DNA of 64,000 nt from CAXBBB01 sp963815505 (GTDB taxonomy: Bacteria; Bacteroidota; Rhodothermia; Rhodothermales; BA12): assembly GCA_963815505.1 (NCBI GenBank), contig CAWFGU010000026.1:160211-224210 (forward strand), read 5' to 3'. Shown piece after piece: positions 12,396 through 21,092 of the stretch (position 1 is its first letter; each line of letters opens with the position of its first letter). Position numbers and translations under genes: made by a program. The notes under the pieces are model-generated. The model did no database searches and was not told the DNA's origin. It was given only the letters and a program-made list of their open reading frames with translations.

Positions 12396-13778
12396 ATGCC
12401 GAGCGAACTCACGCCGCGACAGGTTGTCGCCGAACTCGACACCTATATCATCGGCCAGACCGAGGCAAAGAAGAGCGTCGCGATTGCGCTGCGCAACCGG
12501 TGGCGGCGCCAGAACGCGCCGCCCGACATGCGCGACGAGATCATGCCCAACAACATTATCCTGATCGGACCGACGGGCGTGGGCAAGACCGAGATCGCCC
12601 GGCGGCTGGCCCGTCTGGCCGGTGCGCCCTTCATCAAAGTCGAGGCGACCAAGTTCACCGAAGTCGGCTACGTTGGCCGCGACGTGGAGAGCATGATCCG
12701 CGACCTGATGGACATCGCGATCGGCCTGATCCGCGACGAGCAGACCGAGAAGGTGCAGGCACGCGCGCAGGAACTGGCCGAGGAGCGGGTTCTCGACCTG
12801 TTGGTACCTCCGTCGACTCCGGCGCCGTCGAGCCAGACGGGATTCGACTTGGCTCAGAACGCCGAGGTGCCGCCTCCCAACAAGACGCGCGAGCGCTTTC
12901 GCGAGAAGATGCACGCCGGAGAACTGGACGACCGCGAGGTCGAGGTAGAAGTCTCGGACGGTGGCGGGACGATGATGCAAGTCTTCGGGCCAGGCGGACT
13001 CGAAGAGATGGGTGTCAACATCCAGGACCTGTTCGGCGGCAAGAACAAGAAGCGTAAGAAGCGGCGCGTCAAGGTACCCGAAGCGCTCGAACTGCTCACC
13101 AAGGAGGAAGCGGGCAAACTGATCGACATGGACCGCGTCACGCGCGAAGCGCTGGAGCGGGTGCAGCAGAGCGGCATCGTATTCATCGACGAGATCGACA
13201 AGGTCGCCGGCGGCAGCAAATCGGGCGGTAGCGGCGGACCGGACGTGAGCCGTGAGGGCGTTCAGCGCGATTTGCTTCCGATTGTGGAAGGCTCGACCGT
13301 AACGACGAAACACGGACTGGTCAAAACCGACCACATCCTGTTCATCGCCAGCGGCGCGTTTCACGTCGCCAAGCCGAGTGATCTGATCCCCGAACTGCAA
13401 GGCCGCTTCCCCATCCGCGTCGAGCTCAACAGCCTGACCGAGGAGGACTTTTTCGCCATCCTGACGCAGCCCAGGAACGCGCTCTTGAAGCAGTACGCCG
13501 CGCTGATGCAAACCGAAGGTGTCACCTTGACGTTCACGGACGACGCCGTCAAAGAGATCGCAGCTATCGCCGCGCGGGTCAATTCTGAGGTCGAGAACAT
13601 CGGCGCCCGGCGCCTGCATACGATCCTGACGACGCTGCTCGAAGACTACCTCTACGAACTGCCTGACGCTATCGAAAACGGCGAACTGGCGAGCGAAATC
13701 GAGGTGACCGCCCAGCAGGTCCGCGACCACCTGTACGACATCGTAGAGGACCGCGATCTGAGCCAATACATCCTCTGA
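12396..13778 (+). CDS. hslU: HslU ATPase subunit of the HslUV protease
   Basis: AAA+ unfoldase that feeds substrates to HslV. It is 460 residues, full length. The start ELTPRQVVAELD-YIIGQ is typical, Walker A GPTGVGKT lies at 58-65, the family pore motif is GYVGRD, and Walker B VFIDEIDK lies near 261-268. The substrate-recognition I domain occupies about residues 110-240 with a basic stretch (KNKKRKKRRVK). The sensor-2 GARRLHT motif and the C-terminal DRDLSQYIL tail, which activates HslV, are intact. The next gene starts only four bases after the stop. Confidence 0.97.
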   Translation: MPSELTPRQVVAELDTYIIGQTEAKKSVAIALRNRWRRQNAPPDMRDEIMPNNIILIGPTGVGKTEIARRLARLAGAPFIKVEATKFTEVGYVGRDVESMIRDLMDIAIGLIRDEQTEKVQARAQELAEERVLDLLVPPSTPAPSSQTGFDLAQNAEVPPPNKTRERFREKMHAGELDDREVEVEVSDGGGTMMQVFGPGGLEEMGVNIQDLFGGKNKKRKKRRVKVPEALELLTKEEAGKLIDMDRVTREALERVQQSGIVFIDEIDKVAGGSKSGGSGGPDVSREGVQRDLLPIVEGSTVTTKHGLVKTDHILFIASGAFHVAKPSDLIPELQGRFPIRVELNSLTEEDFFAILTQPRNALLKQYAALMQTEGVTLTFTDDAVKEIAAIAARVNSEVENIGARRLHTILTTLLEDYLYELPDAIENGELASEIEVTAQQVRDHLYDIVEDRDLSQYIL

Positions 13779-13782
13779 TCCC

Positions 13783-14709
13783 GTGGAGCGCCGCGCCGAC
13801 TGGATCGACCTCGCCAACGCGCAGCAGCTATCGGCGTGGCACGACCTCTTGGCTTCGGCGCCGGACGCGACACCCTTTCACGTTCCAGAATTCGTAGCCG
13901 CATACCGTCCTCTGTTCAACGTTCGGGCAGCAGGCGTCTGGGAGGGCGATCGGTTGACCTGCGGCACGTGGTTGTTCGGCAAAAAGGGGCGCCGCTCGGT
14001 CGTGCCCCCGCTGTGCGCTTATGCCTCGCCGGTGAGTCGCCCGGCGCCGCGCGAAGCCGACGTACACCACCAGCGCTCGCCTCTGGACGCGTTGTTGCCG
14101 TTCATCCAGAAGCATTTCCACGCGCTCGCCTTCCACCTGCCTCCTGGCCCGGTCGATGCTCGTCCGTATACGTGGGCAGGGTTCGAGACGCGGGTGCTCT
14201 ACACGTACCGCATCGCCATCGGCCCTCCGAGCGAGATGCGCGGCCGACTGAGCCGCGTCCGCAGGCGCGCGCTTTCCGACGTTTCCCCCATCCGAGCTCG
14301 AGGGGCTGATCTTGCAGAAGGTGTCGCAAATGCGTACGCTCGTCAGAGGCACAAGCTGCCGGTGTCGCCTCCCATACTGGCGCGCATGGCGACTCAGTGG
14401 GCCGATGCGTTCGACGCGTGGCAGGCAGATGGCACAGTCCTGCTCGCAGCCGTGCACCACGGTCTGGCGTGTGACGTGCTGAGCGGAAGCAGGCACACGG
14501 CCGAGGACGGTCGCACGTCGCTACTCTGGTCTCTGATGTGCTCCCTCTTCGAACGAGGAGTGACTACGTACGATTTGTGCGGAGCCAACACGCCGTCGAT
14601 TGCCGAGTTCAAGCGCACGATGGGCGCCGATCTGGCGCCCTATTTCCGCACCACGTGGCACCGGCCTGGGCTTACCCGAGCCGTCGCTCGCGTGCGCCCA
14701 CTCGTTTAG
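13783..14709 (+). CDS. FemAB/GNAT-like acyltransferase
   Basis: A 308-residue protein resembling the FemAB-like, BioF2-like acetyltransferase group, which carries a GNAT fold often used for wall or surface-glycan modification. Supporting stretches are the N-terminal ATPFHVPEFVAAYRPLF, the mid-region tyrosine/basic segment, and C-terminal SLLWSLMCSLFERGVTTYDLCGAN followed by IAEFKRTMGADLAPYF, which matches the usual end of this family. It starts at GTG 13783, four bases after hslU, and ends one base before the flippase gene, so it is translationally linked to both. The flippase neighbour suggests a role in polysaccharide or lipid-linked glycan decoration; substrate unknown. Confidence 0.65.
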   Translation: MERRADWIDLANAQQLSAWHDLLASAPDATPFHVPEFVAAYRPLFNVRAAGVWEGDRLTCGTWLFGKKGRRSVVPPLCAYASPVSRPAPREADVHHQRSPLDALLPFIQKHFHALAFHLPPGPVDARPYTWAGFETRVLYTYRIAIGPPSEMRGRLSRVRRRALSDVSPIRARGADLAEGVANAYARQRHKLPVSPPILARMATQWADAFDAWQADGTVLLAAVHHGLACDVLSGSRHTAEDGRTSLLWSLMCSLFERGVTTYDLCGANTPSIAEFKRTMGADLAPYFRTTWHRPGLTRAVARVRPLV

Positions 14710-14710
14710 C

Positions 14711-16123
14711 ATGGCGAGGCCTACGACCACGCAGTCCATCGGAGCGTTGCTCACGGGATCGGCCTTCGCTACGGTCATCGGATTCGCAGTCCAGCCGGTT
14801 CTGACACGGCTCTACACGCCCGAGGCGTTTGGGGTGGCGGATCTGTTCGTCGGACTGGTGACGCTGCTCTACCCGGTCGGATCGCTGCGCTACGACGACG
14901 CCGTGATTTTGCCCGAATCCAAGGGCGACGCGTCGGCGCTGATTTGGCTGAGCCTTCTGATCAGTATCGGCGCCTGCTCGTTGCTCGCTTTCGCACCGCT
15001 GGCGAGCGGGCTGCTGCACGGATCGTACGCCGACCTCTCGCCCTACCTCTGGGCGCTGGCCCCGTGCCTGCTCGCCCTCCGCCTGGGTCGGATTTCGGAA
15101 AGCGCGGCGGCGCGGTTGGAGCGGTTTGGAGCTGTCGCGCAGGCGTCGGTCGTGCGGAGCGGCGTCACGTCGGGCGTGCGCTTGCTGAGCGGATGGGCAA
15201 TGCCGACCCCTGGAATGCTGATCGCCGCGTTTGGACTGGGCACCGCGGCGGCGGTCGGACCGCAAGTGTGGGCCGTGAAGTCGAGCGGATTATTAGCGTG
15301 GCAGGGGCGCACGGCAATGGTTCGTGTGGCCCGAACCTACCGCAGGTTCGCACTCTTCACGACACCTGCCGTCCTCCTCCACACCGCTGCCGCTCGCCTG
15401 CCGATCCTGATCATCGGTGCGTTCGCCCTTGCATCCGACGTGGGGCAGTTGGGTCGCACCTTTTTCGCTGTCGGAGCGCCCTTGACGCTCGTCGCCGGAT
15501 CGGTAGGGCGGGTGTTCGTAGTAGAGGCAGCCGCCCAGATACGAGTCGGCGCTCAGGCACTCGCCACACTCTCGCGGACCTACCTGACGCGCATGGTCTG
15601 GACCGCTGCCGGGCCGACGGCCGTCGTGGTCGTTCTCGGCCCGGACCTGTTTGCCTGGGTATTCGGGGCAGAGTGGCGACCAGCGGGCGTCTATGCGCAG
15701 TGGCTCGCTCCGTGGATGGCGGCGATGGCCTGTGCGTCGGCCCTGACAGGGCTGTTCGACGTGACGGGCAAGCAGCGGTCCGATGCGCTCTTCTCCGTCG
15801 TCCACCTCGCCGGAATCGTTGGCGCGCTGCTGATCGGGGCGCACGTGGGCGTGTCGCTGGGCTGGGGCAGCGTACTCGGGTCTATCGCCGGTCTGGGCGT
15901 CGGCGGGTGCGTGCTTCGGCTCCTCCATCTGGCCGTCCTGCGAAGCGTAGCACCAGGAGGCACGAGTTGGACACGTGCGAGCCTGCTGCCTCTCGTCGTA
16001 AGCGCCACCACGGCGGCGATCGGGCTCACTGTCGACGGTTCGATGCGGCTGGTCGTGCTCGTGCTTGGCGGCTTACTCTACCTGGCGCTCGCGTGGATTT
16101 CGCTGGTGCGGAAGGCTGGGTAG
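14711..16123 (+). CDS. Polysaccharide flippase (Wzx/MATE-like, MviN/MOP superfamily)
   Basis: An inner-membrane protein of 470 residues with about twelve to fourteen hydrophobic segments. The N-terminal pattern SAFATVIGFAVQPVLTRLYTPEAFGVADLF is the classic opening of O-antigen/exopolysaccharide flippases, followed by LRYDDAVILPES. It probably moves a lipid-linked sugar chain to the outer face of the membrane. ATG 14711 comes one base after the preceding stop; longer open frames upstream run through the FemAB-like gene and are not used. No glycosyltransferase is adjacent, so this flippase and its FemAB-like partner form a small island apart from the polysaccharide locus at 58-64 kb. Confidence 0.88.
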   Translation: MARPTTTQSIGALLTGSAFATVIGFAVQPVLTRLYTPEAFGVADLFVGLVTLLYPVGSLRYDDAVILPESKGDASALIWLSLLISIGACSLLAFAPLASGLLHGSYADLSPYLWALAPCLLALRLGRISESAAARLERFGAVAQASVVRSGVTSGVRLLSGWAMPTPGMLIAAFGLGTAAAVGPQVWAVKSSGLLAWQGRTAMVRVARTYRRFALFTTPAVLLHTAAARLPILIIGAFALASDVGQLGRTFFAVGAPLTLVAGSVGRVFVVEAAAQIRVGAQALATLSRTYLTRMVWTAAGPTAVVVVLGPDLFAWVFGAEWRPAGVYAQWLAPWMAAMACASALTGLFDVTGKQRSDALFSVVHLAGIVGALLIGAHVGVSLGWGSVLGSIAGLGVGGCVLRLLHLAVLRSVAPGGTSWTRASLLPLVVSATTAAIGLTVDGSMRLVVLVLGGLLYLALAWISLVRKAG

Positions 16124-16186
16124 ATCGCCCTGCACAGTGTCAGTTGTCAGAGAGTCGGCGGCTCCGAACATTACCCAGAACGAAAG

Positions 16187-16218
16187 GCGCCGCTCCCCGA
16201 ATGTTGGGAAAGCGGCGC
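16187..16218 (-). terminator. Hairpin terminator between convergent genes
   Basis: An eight-base perfect stem (16187-16194 with 16211-16218, GCGCCGCT/AGCGGCGC) encloses an inner CCC/GGG pairing. On the minus strand the stem is followed by TTTCGTT. It sits between the convergent flippase (ends 16123) and bacilliredoxin (ends 16236) genes and probably ends the minus-strand transcript. Confidence 0.55.
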
Positions 16219-16235
16219 GCAGTTGACGACAGGTG

Positions 16236-16745
16236 TCAGAGGATTGATCGAAACGTGCTCGGGACGCCTGCGGGAGCCGTCTGCTCCACGTCCGGACGGA
16301 TGGCAGCGTCGGTGGGAGCGGCATCCGTTCCGCAGTGTGCAGCGAAAGCATTGGCAACGTCTGTGGCGATGGCACTCGCGCTTCGACCTTCGATGTGTCG
16401 ACGTTCGACGACGAAAACAGGCTCGCCCCCTTTGAGCAGCGCCATGAACGGCGACGACGGGGGGATTCCGGCCAGATGCTCGCGCATACGAGCGGTCGCC
16501 TCGAGGTCCTGTCCGGCGAAAACCGTCAGGTAGCGATCGGGCTGGGCGGGAGCTTGCTGCGCCATCGCAACGGCGGGGCGCGCGTTGGCGGCAGCGCAGC
16601 CGCAAACCGAGTTGACGATGACGAACGTCGTACCCGCGTCGTCTTTGAGTGCGGCGTCGACGTCCTGCGCAGTACGCAGTTCGGTGACGCCTAAGCGCGT
16701 CAATTCATGACGCATCGGGGCAACGAGGGGTTCGGGATAGGGCAT
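16236..16745 (-). CDS. Bacilliredoxin, BrxA/BrxB (YphP/YqiW) family
   Basis: Small thiol-disulfide protein. In Firmicutes this family removes bacillithiol from proteins; homologues are common in Bacteroidota. The active-site CGC motif is seen at residues 48-50 in VNSVCGCAAANARPAV, which is the family signature, and MPYPEPLVAPMRHELTRLG is the family N-terminus, so ATG 16745 was chosen over the longer frame to 16940. At 169 residues it is slightly longer than the typical 140-150 because of a proline-rich C-terminal extension. The natural thiol in this organism is unknown. Confidence 0.9.
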   Translation of the reverse strand: MPYPEPLVAPMRHELTRLGVTELRTAQDVDAALKDDAGTTFVIVNSVCGCAAANARPAVAMAQQAPAQPDRYLTVFAGQDLEATARMREHLAGIPPSSPFMALLKGGEPVFVVERRHIEGRSASAIATDVANAFAAHCGTDAAPTDAAIRPDVEQTAPAGVPSTFRSIL

Positions 16746-16833
16746 GATCGAAGAGGAGTGGTTGTATCGGAACGTACGGTCCTGAACCGTAAAACGATGG
16801 ACGGGATCCGCGGCGCGGACGAAGACGGCGGGA

Positions 16834-17148
16834 TTATCGGTAGCGTTGAACGCCGCGCAGGTTACGGTCCATGTCGTCCTGATCAATGGTCCAAGCGCTA
16901 TCGTCCAGGTCGACGGTAGGACGAGCCAGCACGTCGACACGAGTCATGAGCTCTTCTCCAAGCTCGTCCAGTCGACCGTCCAACGCGTCGAGCGCATCAC
17001 TGACACCGGGGCCGTAGCGATGAAGCCAGGCGACGGATTCAAGCCGGTCGTCGAGGAGGCGGTGGCGCAAGCGGCGTCCGCGGGAGGAGGCGAACGCATA
17101 GACGATCGTTCCGGCGATGGCAGCGGTGAGGAGCGTAGAGATCCGCAT
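16834..17148 (-). CDS. Small membrane-anchored hypothetical protein
   Basis: 104 residues with an N-terminal hydrophobic helix (TLLTAAIAGTIVYAFASS) followed by a basic patch RGRRLRHRLLDDR and a helical, acidic remainder. The layout resembles short YtxH-like envelope proteins, but no family can be named. It lies 88 bases upstream of the bacilliredoxin gene on the same strand and diverges from the NlpC/P60 gene. Good codon usage and the sensible helix-plus-basic topology support a real gene. Confidence 0.55.
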   Translation of the reverse strand: MRISTLLTAAIAGTIVYAFASSRGRRLRHRLLDDRLESVAWLHRYGPGVSDALDALDGRLDELGEELMTRVDVLARPTVDLDDSAWTIDQDDMDRNLRGVQRYR

Positions 17149-17263
17149 GGCAAGGAATGGAGAGCAACGGAAAAGGTAAAAAGGGATCGAACAGTCGTAT
17201 TGTTTCCCCTAATCGCCGGAACGCATTTTGCTCTATCCGGTCGATTGGATCTCCTTTCTCGAT

Positions 17264-17878
17264 ATGCGTCTACTGATACTGTTCGTCTTTCTCCTGGCTG
17301 CCCACACGGCATCGGCCCAGCCCGGGCCGCCGCATGCGTCGGTCGGCGAGCGGATTCGGGTGGCGGCGGGCGGATGGGATGGGACGAACTACCGCTTCGG
17401 GGGCACGCGCACGACGGGCATCGACTGCTCCGCGTTGATGGTCAGCTGGTTCGATCACTTGTTCGACATCCGCCTTCCTCGCACGTCGAGCCAGCAGTTC
17501 CGTGTCGGTGATGAGGTTGAACGCGACCGCCTGGCCGAGGGCGACTTGGTGTTCTTCGGCTCACCATCGCGCATTACCCACGTCGGCGTCTACGTCGGGC
17601 GGGGCGAGTTTGCACATGCGGGGGCTTCGACGGGTGTGACTGTCAGTCATATGGCGCAGGACTATTGGGCGAACAGGTACCGAGGCGCGCGCCGCGTGTT
17701 GGACGGCGTGCGTCCCGAGACGCGCATCGCGGAGCGACCGGCACTCGCTTCGGAGGCGACGGCTCGAGAAAGTGGTGGCTCTGCAGGTAGCGTTCCCAGT
17801 GCTCGAGGAGGCGCGCCAACGTTCACGACGAGTACGACCGGCAAGAAGCGAAAGACCACACGCCGTATCGGGTGGTGA
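17264..17878 (+). CDS. NlpC/P60 cell-wall hydrolase
   Basis: Secreted cysteine peptidase that probably cuts the D-Glu to diamino-acid bond of wall peptides. From ATG 17264 the protein is 204 residues with a signal peptide (LLILFVFLLAAHTASAQ). Catalytic Cys55 lies in GIDCSALM and His106 in ITHVGVYVG; EGDLVFFG precedes the His as usual. The C-terminal 50 residues are low-complexity and end in a basic KKRKTTRRIGW, absent from many homologues. The longer frame from 17228 would precede the signal peptide with twelve extra residues and is not favoured. Confidence 0.88.
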   Translation: MRLLILFVFLLAAHTASAQPGPPHASVGERIRVAAGGWDGTNYRFGGTRTTGIDCSALMVSWFDHLFDIRLPRTSSQQFRVGDEVERDRLAEGDLVFFGSPSRITHVGVYVGRGEFAHAGASTGVTVSHMAQDYWANRYRGARRVLDGVRPETRIAERPALASEATARESGGSAGSVPSARGGAPTFTTSTTGKKRKTTRRIGW

Positions 17879-18012
17879 CGCGTAATCGGCGGTGCTGTGG
17901 GATCTTTTTCGCAAATCGCTCGGTTCGTGAGGCTTCTACCAACTCGCATCGCCGCTGCCCACCTGGGTCGTGGCGATTATTGCTTTTTGCCCCGGCCCTC
18001 TATTCCATCCGT

Positions 18013-18483
18013 ATGGCTACCACGTATCTCACCCAGGAAGCGCTGACGCGCCTGCGCGACGAACTCAAGGAACTCAAGACCAAAGGCCGCGCGCGCATCG
18101 CCGCCTCCATCGCCGAAGCGCGCGCTCAGGGCGACCTGTCGGAAAACGCTGAATACGATGCTGCCAAGGAAGAACAGGGGCATTTGGAAGGCCGGATTGC
18201 CCAGTTAGAAGAAACGATCCTGAGTTCGCGCGTCGTTGACGAGAAGAGCATCGACCCGACCAAGGCCTACATTCTGTCCAAAGTGAAGGTCAAGAATCAC
18301 AAAATGAAGAAGGACCAAACGTTCCAGCTCGTCTCGCAGGAAGAGGCCGACATGAAAACCGGCAAGATCTCGATTTCGAGTCCCATCGGAAAGGCGCTGC
18401 TGGGCAAGGAGGTCGGCGACGTGGTCGAGGTCAAAGTGCCCGCAGGTAAGATCAAGCTCGAAGTACTCCACCTGAGCCGCTAA
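18013..18483 (+). CDS. greA: Transcription elongation factor GreA
   Basis: Binds the RNA polymerase secondary channel and stimulates cleavage of backtracked RNA. It has 156 residues. The N-terminal coiled coil carries the acidic tip motif DLSENAEYDAAKEEQ near residues 42-56, and the C-terminal FKBP-like domain includes SPIGKALLGKEVGDVVEV. ATG 18013 begins at the family N-terminus MATTYLTQEAL. mtgA follows three bases after the stop, suggesting co-transcription. Confidence 0.96.
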   Translation: MATTYLTQEALTRLRDELKELKTKGRARIAASIAEARAQGDLSENAEYDAAKEEQGHLEGRIAQLEETILSSRVVDEKSIDPTKAYILSKVKVKNHKMKKDQTFQLVSQEEADMKTGKISISSPIGKALLGKEVGDVVEVKVPAGKIKLEVLHLSR

Positions 18484-18486
18484 GCC

Positions 18487-19179
18487 GTGCGCGTCATCGG
18501 CCGAATCCTCAGCCTGCTCGTCGCCCTTCCCCTGGCGATGGCGACGAGCTATCTGGGCTTCTGCTTTCTGCTGATCGCCTGCTACGCCATCGTCCCACCG
18601 CCCACGACGGGCGTCCAGATTCAGCGACGAGTCGAGGCGATCGTGTCGGGCTCGGCTTACACCAAGAAGTACCATCCGGTGTCGCGCAGCAAGATCAGCG
18701 GACACTTGCCCCATGCGCTCGTCGCAGCCGAGGATGGCCAGTTTTACCAGCACGGCGGCATCGACTGGGACGCGGTTCGCAAGGCGCTCGACGACAATAA
18801 GCGCCGAGGGCGGGCTTGGCGCGGCGGCAGTGGCATCACGCAGCAGACGGTCAAGAACCTGTTCCAGACGACGCACTCGTCGGGTTGGCGGCGATACGCA
18901 CGCAAGGCGTTCGAAGTGCCGCTCGTCTACGCCGCCGAGTGGACACTGAGCAAGGAACGCATCCTGACGCTCTACCTCAACGTGATCGAGTGGGGACCAG
19001 GCGTCTACGGCGCGCAGGCAGCGGCACAGCACCACTACAGCGTAGACGCGGCCAAGCTGTCGCGCCGTCAGTCGGCCAGCCTTGCCGCCGTCGTCCCAGC
19101 GCCCCGCTCACGCACGCCCGGACGCATGGGCCGCTACACCGGCATCATCGAAGCGCGGATGCGGCAGATGGGGTGGTAA
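18487..19179 (+). CDS. mtgA: Monofunctional biosynthetic peptidoglycan transglycosylase
   Basis: GT51 enzyme that polymerises lipid II into glycan strands at the outer face of the inner membrane. The protein is 230 residues with one N-terminal membrane helix (about 8-37). Catalytic Glu82 is in AAEDGQFYQHGGID, and the family motifs GGSGITQQTVKNLF and LNVIEWGPGVYGAQAAA are present. There is no transpeptidase domain, which separates it from class A PBPs. It starts at GTG 18487 right behind greA. Confidence 0.93.
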   Translation: MRVIGRILSLLVALPLAMATSYLGFCFLLIACYAIVPPPTTGVQIQRRVEAIVSGSAYTKKYHPVSRSKISGHLPHALVAAEDGQFYQHGGIDWDAVRKALDDNKRRGRAWRGGSGITQQTVKNLFQTTHSSGWRRYARKAFEVPLVYAAEWTLSKERILTLYLNVIEWGPGVYGAQAAAQHHYSVDAAKLSRRQSASLAAVVPAPRSRTPGRMGRYTGIIEARMRQMGW

Positions 19180-19192
19180 AAGGTTGAAAAGA

Positions 19193-19717
19193 TCAATGCG
19201 ACGTGTGCTGCATGATCGGGATCTTTGGCCACTCCAGATCCACGACCTGACCATTCGCCTCGCAATCGCCCTGCCCATCAAGAAAAGCACCTCCGACCTT
19301 TCTGGTTAACTCGACCGCGTCGATCTTCCGCTCCTCAGCGATGGCGAGCGTATGAGCAACGACAAAGATTGAGATACACTTCGAGCCTGCCGGGATGGTG
19401 ACCAGATGAGCTGGGGCATAGGGCCGACTCACTTGGTACGTAGTATCGTCTATCGGAAGACCGCCCTCAGCCATAGGGCCACCTTCAGTGCGGCTCAGTG
19501 TCATACCGAGACGCGTTTTCACCGCTTCGCCATTGCATACGTCGCCCGGCAGCCAGCTGCACGTCTCCGCTCCGATGCGGGCCTCGATTCGGTAGGTTTT
19601 GCTCTCGCTCGTCGCGCTGACGTGACGGCACCCGAGCAACGTCGGCATAGTCGCTAGAACCAGAAGCAGAGCAAAAGACTTTGGCTTGATGCGAACGATC
19701 TGGCTCTTGGCCTGCAT
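19193..19717 (-). CDS. Hypothetical lipoprotein
   Basis: 174 residues from ATG 19717, with a lipoprotein signal (FALLLVLATMPTLLGC, lipobox LLGC). The mature part holds several further Cys residues (ETCSWLPGDVCNGE, KCISIF, GDCEANG) that could form disulfides. No family recognised. It converges with mtgA with only 13 bases between. Base composition is visibly lower in GC than the neighbours, so it may be a later arrival. The open frame extends upstream to 19864, but that part lacks a sensible signal sequence. Confidence 0.6.
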   Translation of the reverse strand: MQAKSQIVRIKPKSFALLLVLATMPTLLGCRHVSATSESKTYRIEARIGAETCSWLPGDVCNGEAVKTRLGMTLSRTEGGPMAEGGLPIDDTTYQVSRPYAPAHLVTIPAGSKCISIFVVAHTLAIAEERKIDAVELTRKVGGAFLDGQGDCEANGQVVDLEWPKIPIMQHTSH

Positions 19718-19909
19718 ATCTCTCGTGGTCTGTTTTGATGGCAACGACTTGATCTGGGCCTTAGTGCTTTCCTGACCGGTTTTCCAGACGAAAAGACGGT
19801 ACCGATTGGTGAGAAAACGGACGCAGAAAAAACCTGATAACCCTATGTCAATACGGTGACACACGCGGTTCGTATTCTACGCGCGCACGAGATACACATA
19901 TACACGGAC

Positions 19910-20818
19910 ATGCTATACAAAGTCGACCTGAGCGCTCACCGCCACTCGCCGTCCAACGCCGATGTGGCTGACGCGCTCGACAAAACGGCGCAGATGCTCG
20001 ACGAGCGTGGGGCCAACCCGCATCGCGTCCAGGCATATCGGACCGCCGCTGATACCATCCGCGCCACGCGTTCTCGCGTCGCCGATCAGGTGTACGCCGG
20101 AGGAGCCGACGTGCTCGAGGACTTGCCGGGCGTAGGGGCGAGTCTGGCGCAGCGGATCGCGGGCTTCGTCCACACCGGCGAGATGCGGATTCAGCGCGAA
20201 CTGCGCGAGCAGACACAGCCCGAGCGCCTGCTGATGCGTGTGCCCGGCATCGGACGCACGACGGCGCGCCGCCTGCGCGAGGAGTTGGGCGTCGAAACGC
20301 TCGAAGCGCTAGAGATCGCCGCTCACGACGGAACGCTGGCTGCTTTGCCAGGCTTCGGGGACCGCAAGTTGCGTTCAATCCAGGCGCAACTCGAGGCCCT
20401 GCTCGCCCGCTCGACGCGCCGCGACGCTCGGCGCCGCTCATCTCCTGCTCACGACAACCGGCCGCACGTCGCCGATCTGCTGAGCGTCGATGCCGAATAC
20501 CGCGACGGGGCTCAGCGAGGCACCCTTCGCCGCATCGCACCGCGCCGGTTCAACGCGTCCGGCGCGGCGTGGCTGCCGGTCTTGGACACGCGCCGAGGCC
20601 AGTGGCGTGTGACAGCGCTGTTTTCCAACACGCCGCGCGCCCACGAACTGAGCAAGACGAACGACTGGGTCGTGCTCTACACGGCGGGCGAGGGCAGTGA
20701 ACAGACGGCGACGGTCGTCACCGAGACGCGCGGAGAGATGAAAGGCAGACGCGTCGTTCGAGGTAGAGAAGCGGAGTGCCAAGACTACTACCAAACGGCA
20801 ACGCGCCAGGCGGCGTGA
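19910..20818 (+). CDS. PolX-like helix-hairpin-helix protein without polymerase or PHP domain
   Basis: 302 residues. The N-terminal part (about 12-75) matches the HHH_8 module of family X DNA polymerases (ADVADALDKTAQMLDERG, HRVQAYRTAADTI). It is followed by helix-hairpin-helix motifs LEDLPGVGASLAQRIAGF, LMRVPGIGRTTARRL and LAALPGFGDRKL. Polymerase palm and PHP phosphoesterase motifs are absent. Instead there is a C-terminal domain (about 195-302) with RRIAPRRFNASGAAWLPVL, TALFSNTPRAHELSKTNDWVVLY and GRRVVRGREAEC, which recurs in stand-alone proteins of this architecture. A DNA-binding role is likely; the reaction is unknown. ATG 19910 places the start just before the first helix. Confidence 0.75.
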   Translation: MLYKVDLSAHRHSPSNADVADALDKTAQMLDERGANPHRVQAYRTAADTIRATRSRVADQVYAGGADVLEDLPGVGASLAQRIAGFVHTGEMRIQRELREQTQPERLLMRVPGIGRTTARRLREELGVETLEALEIAAHDGTLAALPGFGDRKLRSIQAQLEALLARSTRRDARRRSSPAHDNRPHVADLLSVDAEYRDGAQRGTLRRIAPRRFNASGAAWLPVLDTRRGQWRVTALFSNTPRAHELSKTNDWVVLYTAGEGSEQTATVVTETRGEMKGRRVVRGREAECQDYYQTATRQAA

Positions 20819-20873
20819 CGGGGCACCCCTCGCCCGCCGATGCGTTGTCCCTGTCGACCTCTCGACTGCCGCC

Positions 20874-21092
20874 GTGTCCTCCAATCCTGCCGACTACCTG
20901 TTCATCATCGTCGGCACCGTCGTCGGCTTCGGGCTGCTCGCAGCGATCCTGCTGCTGCCCGTCTCGCGCTTCATCACACGCGAGCGCGAGCGCGGCGACG
21001 CGTGGAACGAAGAGATCAGCCGCCGCAAAAACCTGCCGCCTGAGCCTACGACCCAACGTGAACCAGAGGACGCAGCCGGTCCATCGTCTTGA
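20874..21092 (+). CDS. Small single-pass membrane protein
   Basis: 72 residues from GTG 20874: an N-terminal transmembrane helix (YLFIIVGTVVGFGLLAAILLLPV) followed by a charged cytoplasmic-type tail rich in Arg, Glu and Pro. The topology is convincing but no family is recognised. It lies 55 bases after the HhH protein gene and its 3' end overlaps the convergent ComEA-like gene by 47 bases, which is the main doubt. Confidence 0.5.
   Translation: MSSNPADYLFIIVGTVVGFGLLAAILLLPVSRFITRERERGDAWNEEISRRKNLPPEPTTQREPEDAAGPSS

Noticed and set aside
11973..13817. Long antisense open frame (over 600 codons) opposite hslU
   Set aside because: It mirrors hslU and part of the NYN gene exactly and has no domain features; such shadows are frequent in high-GC DNA.
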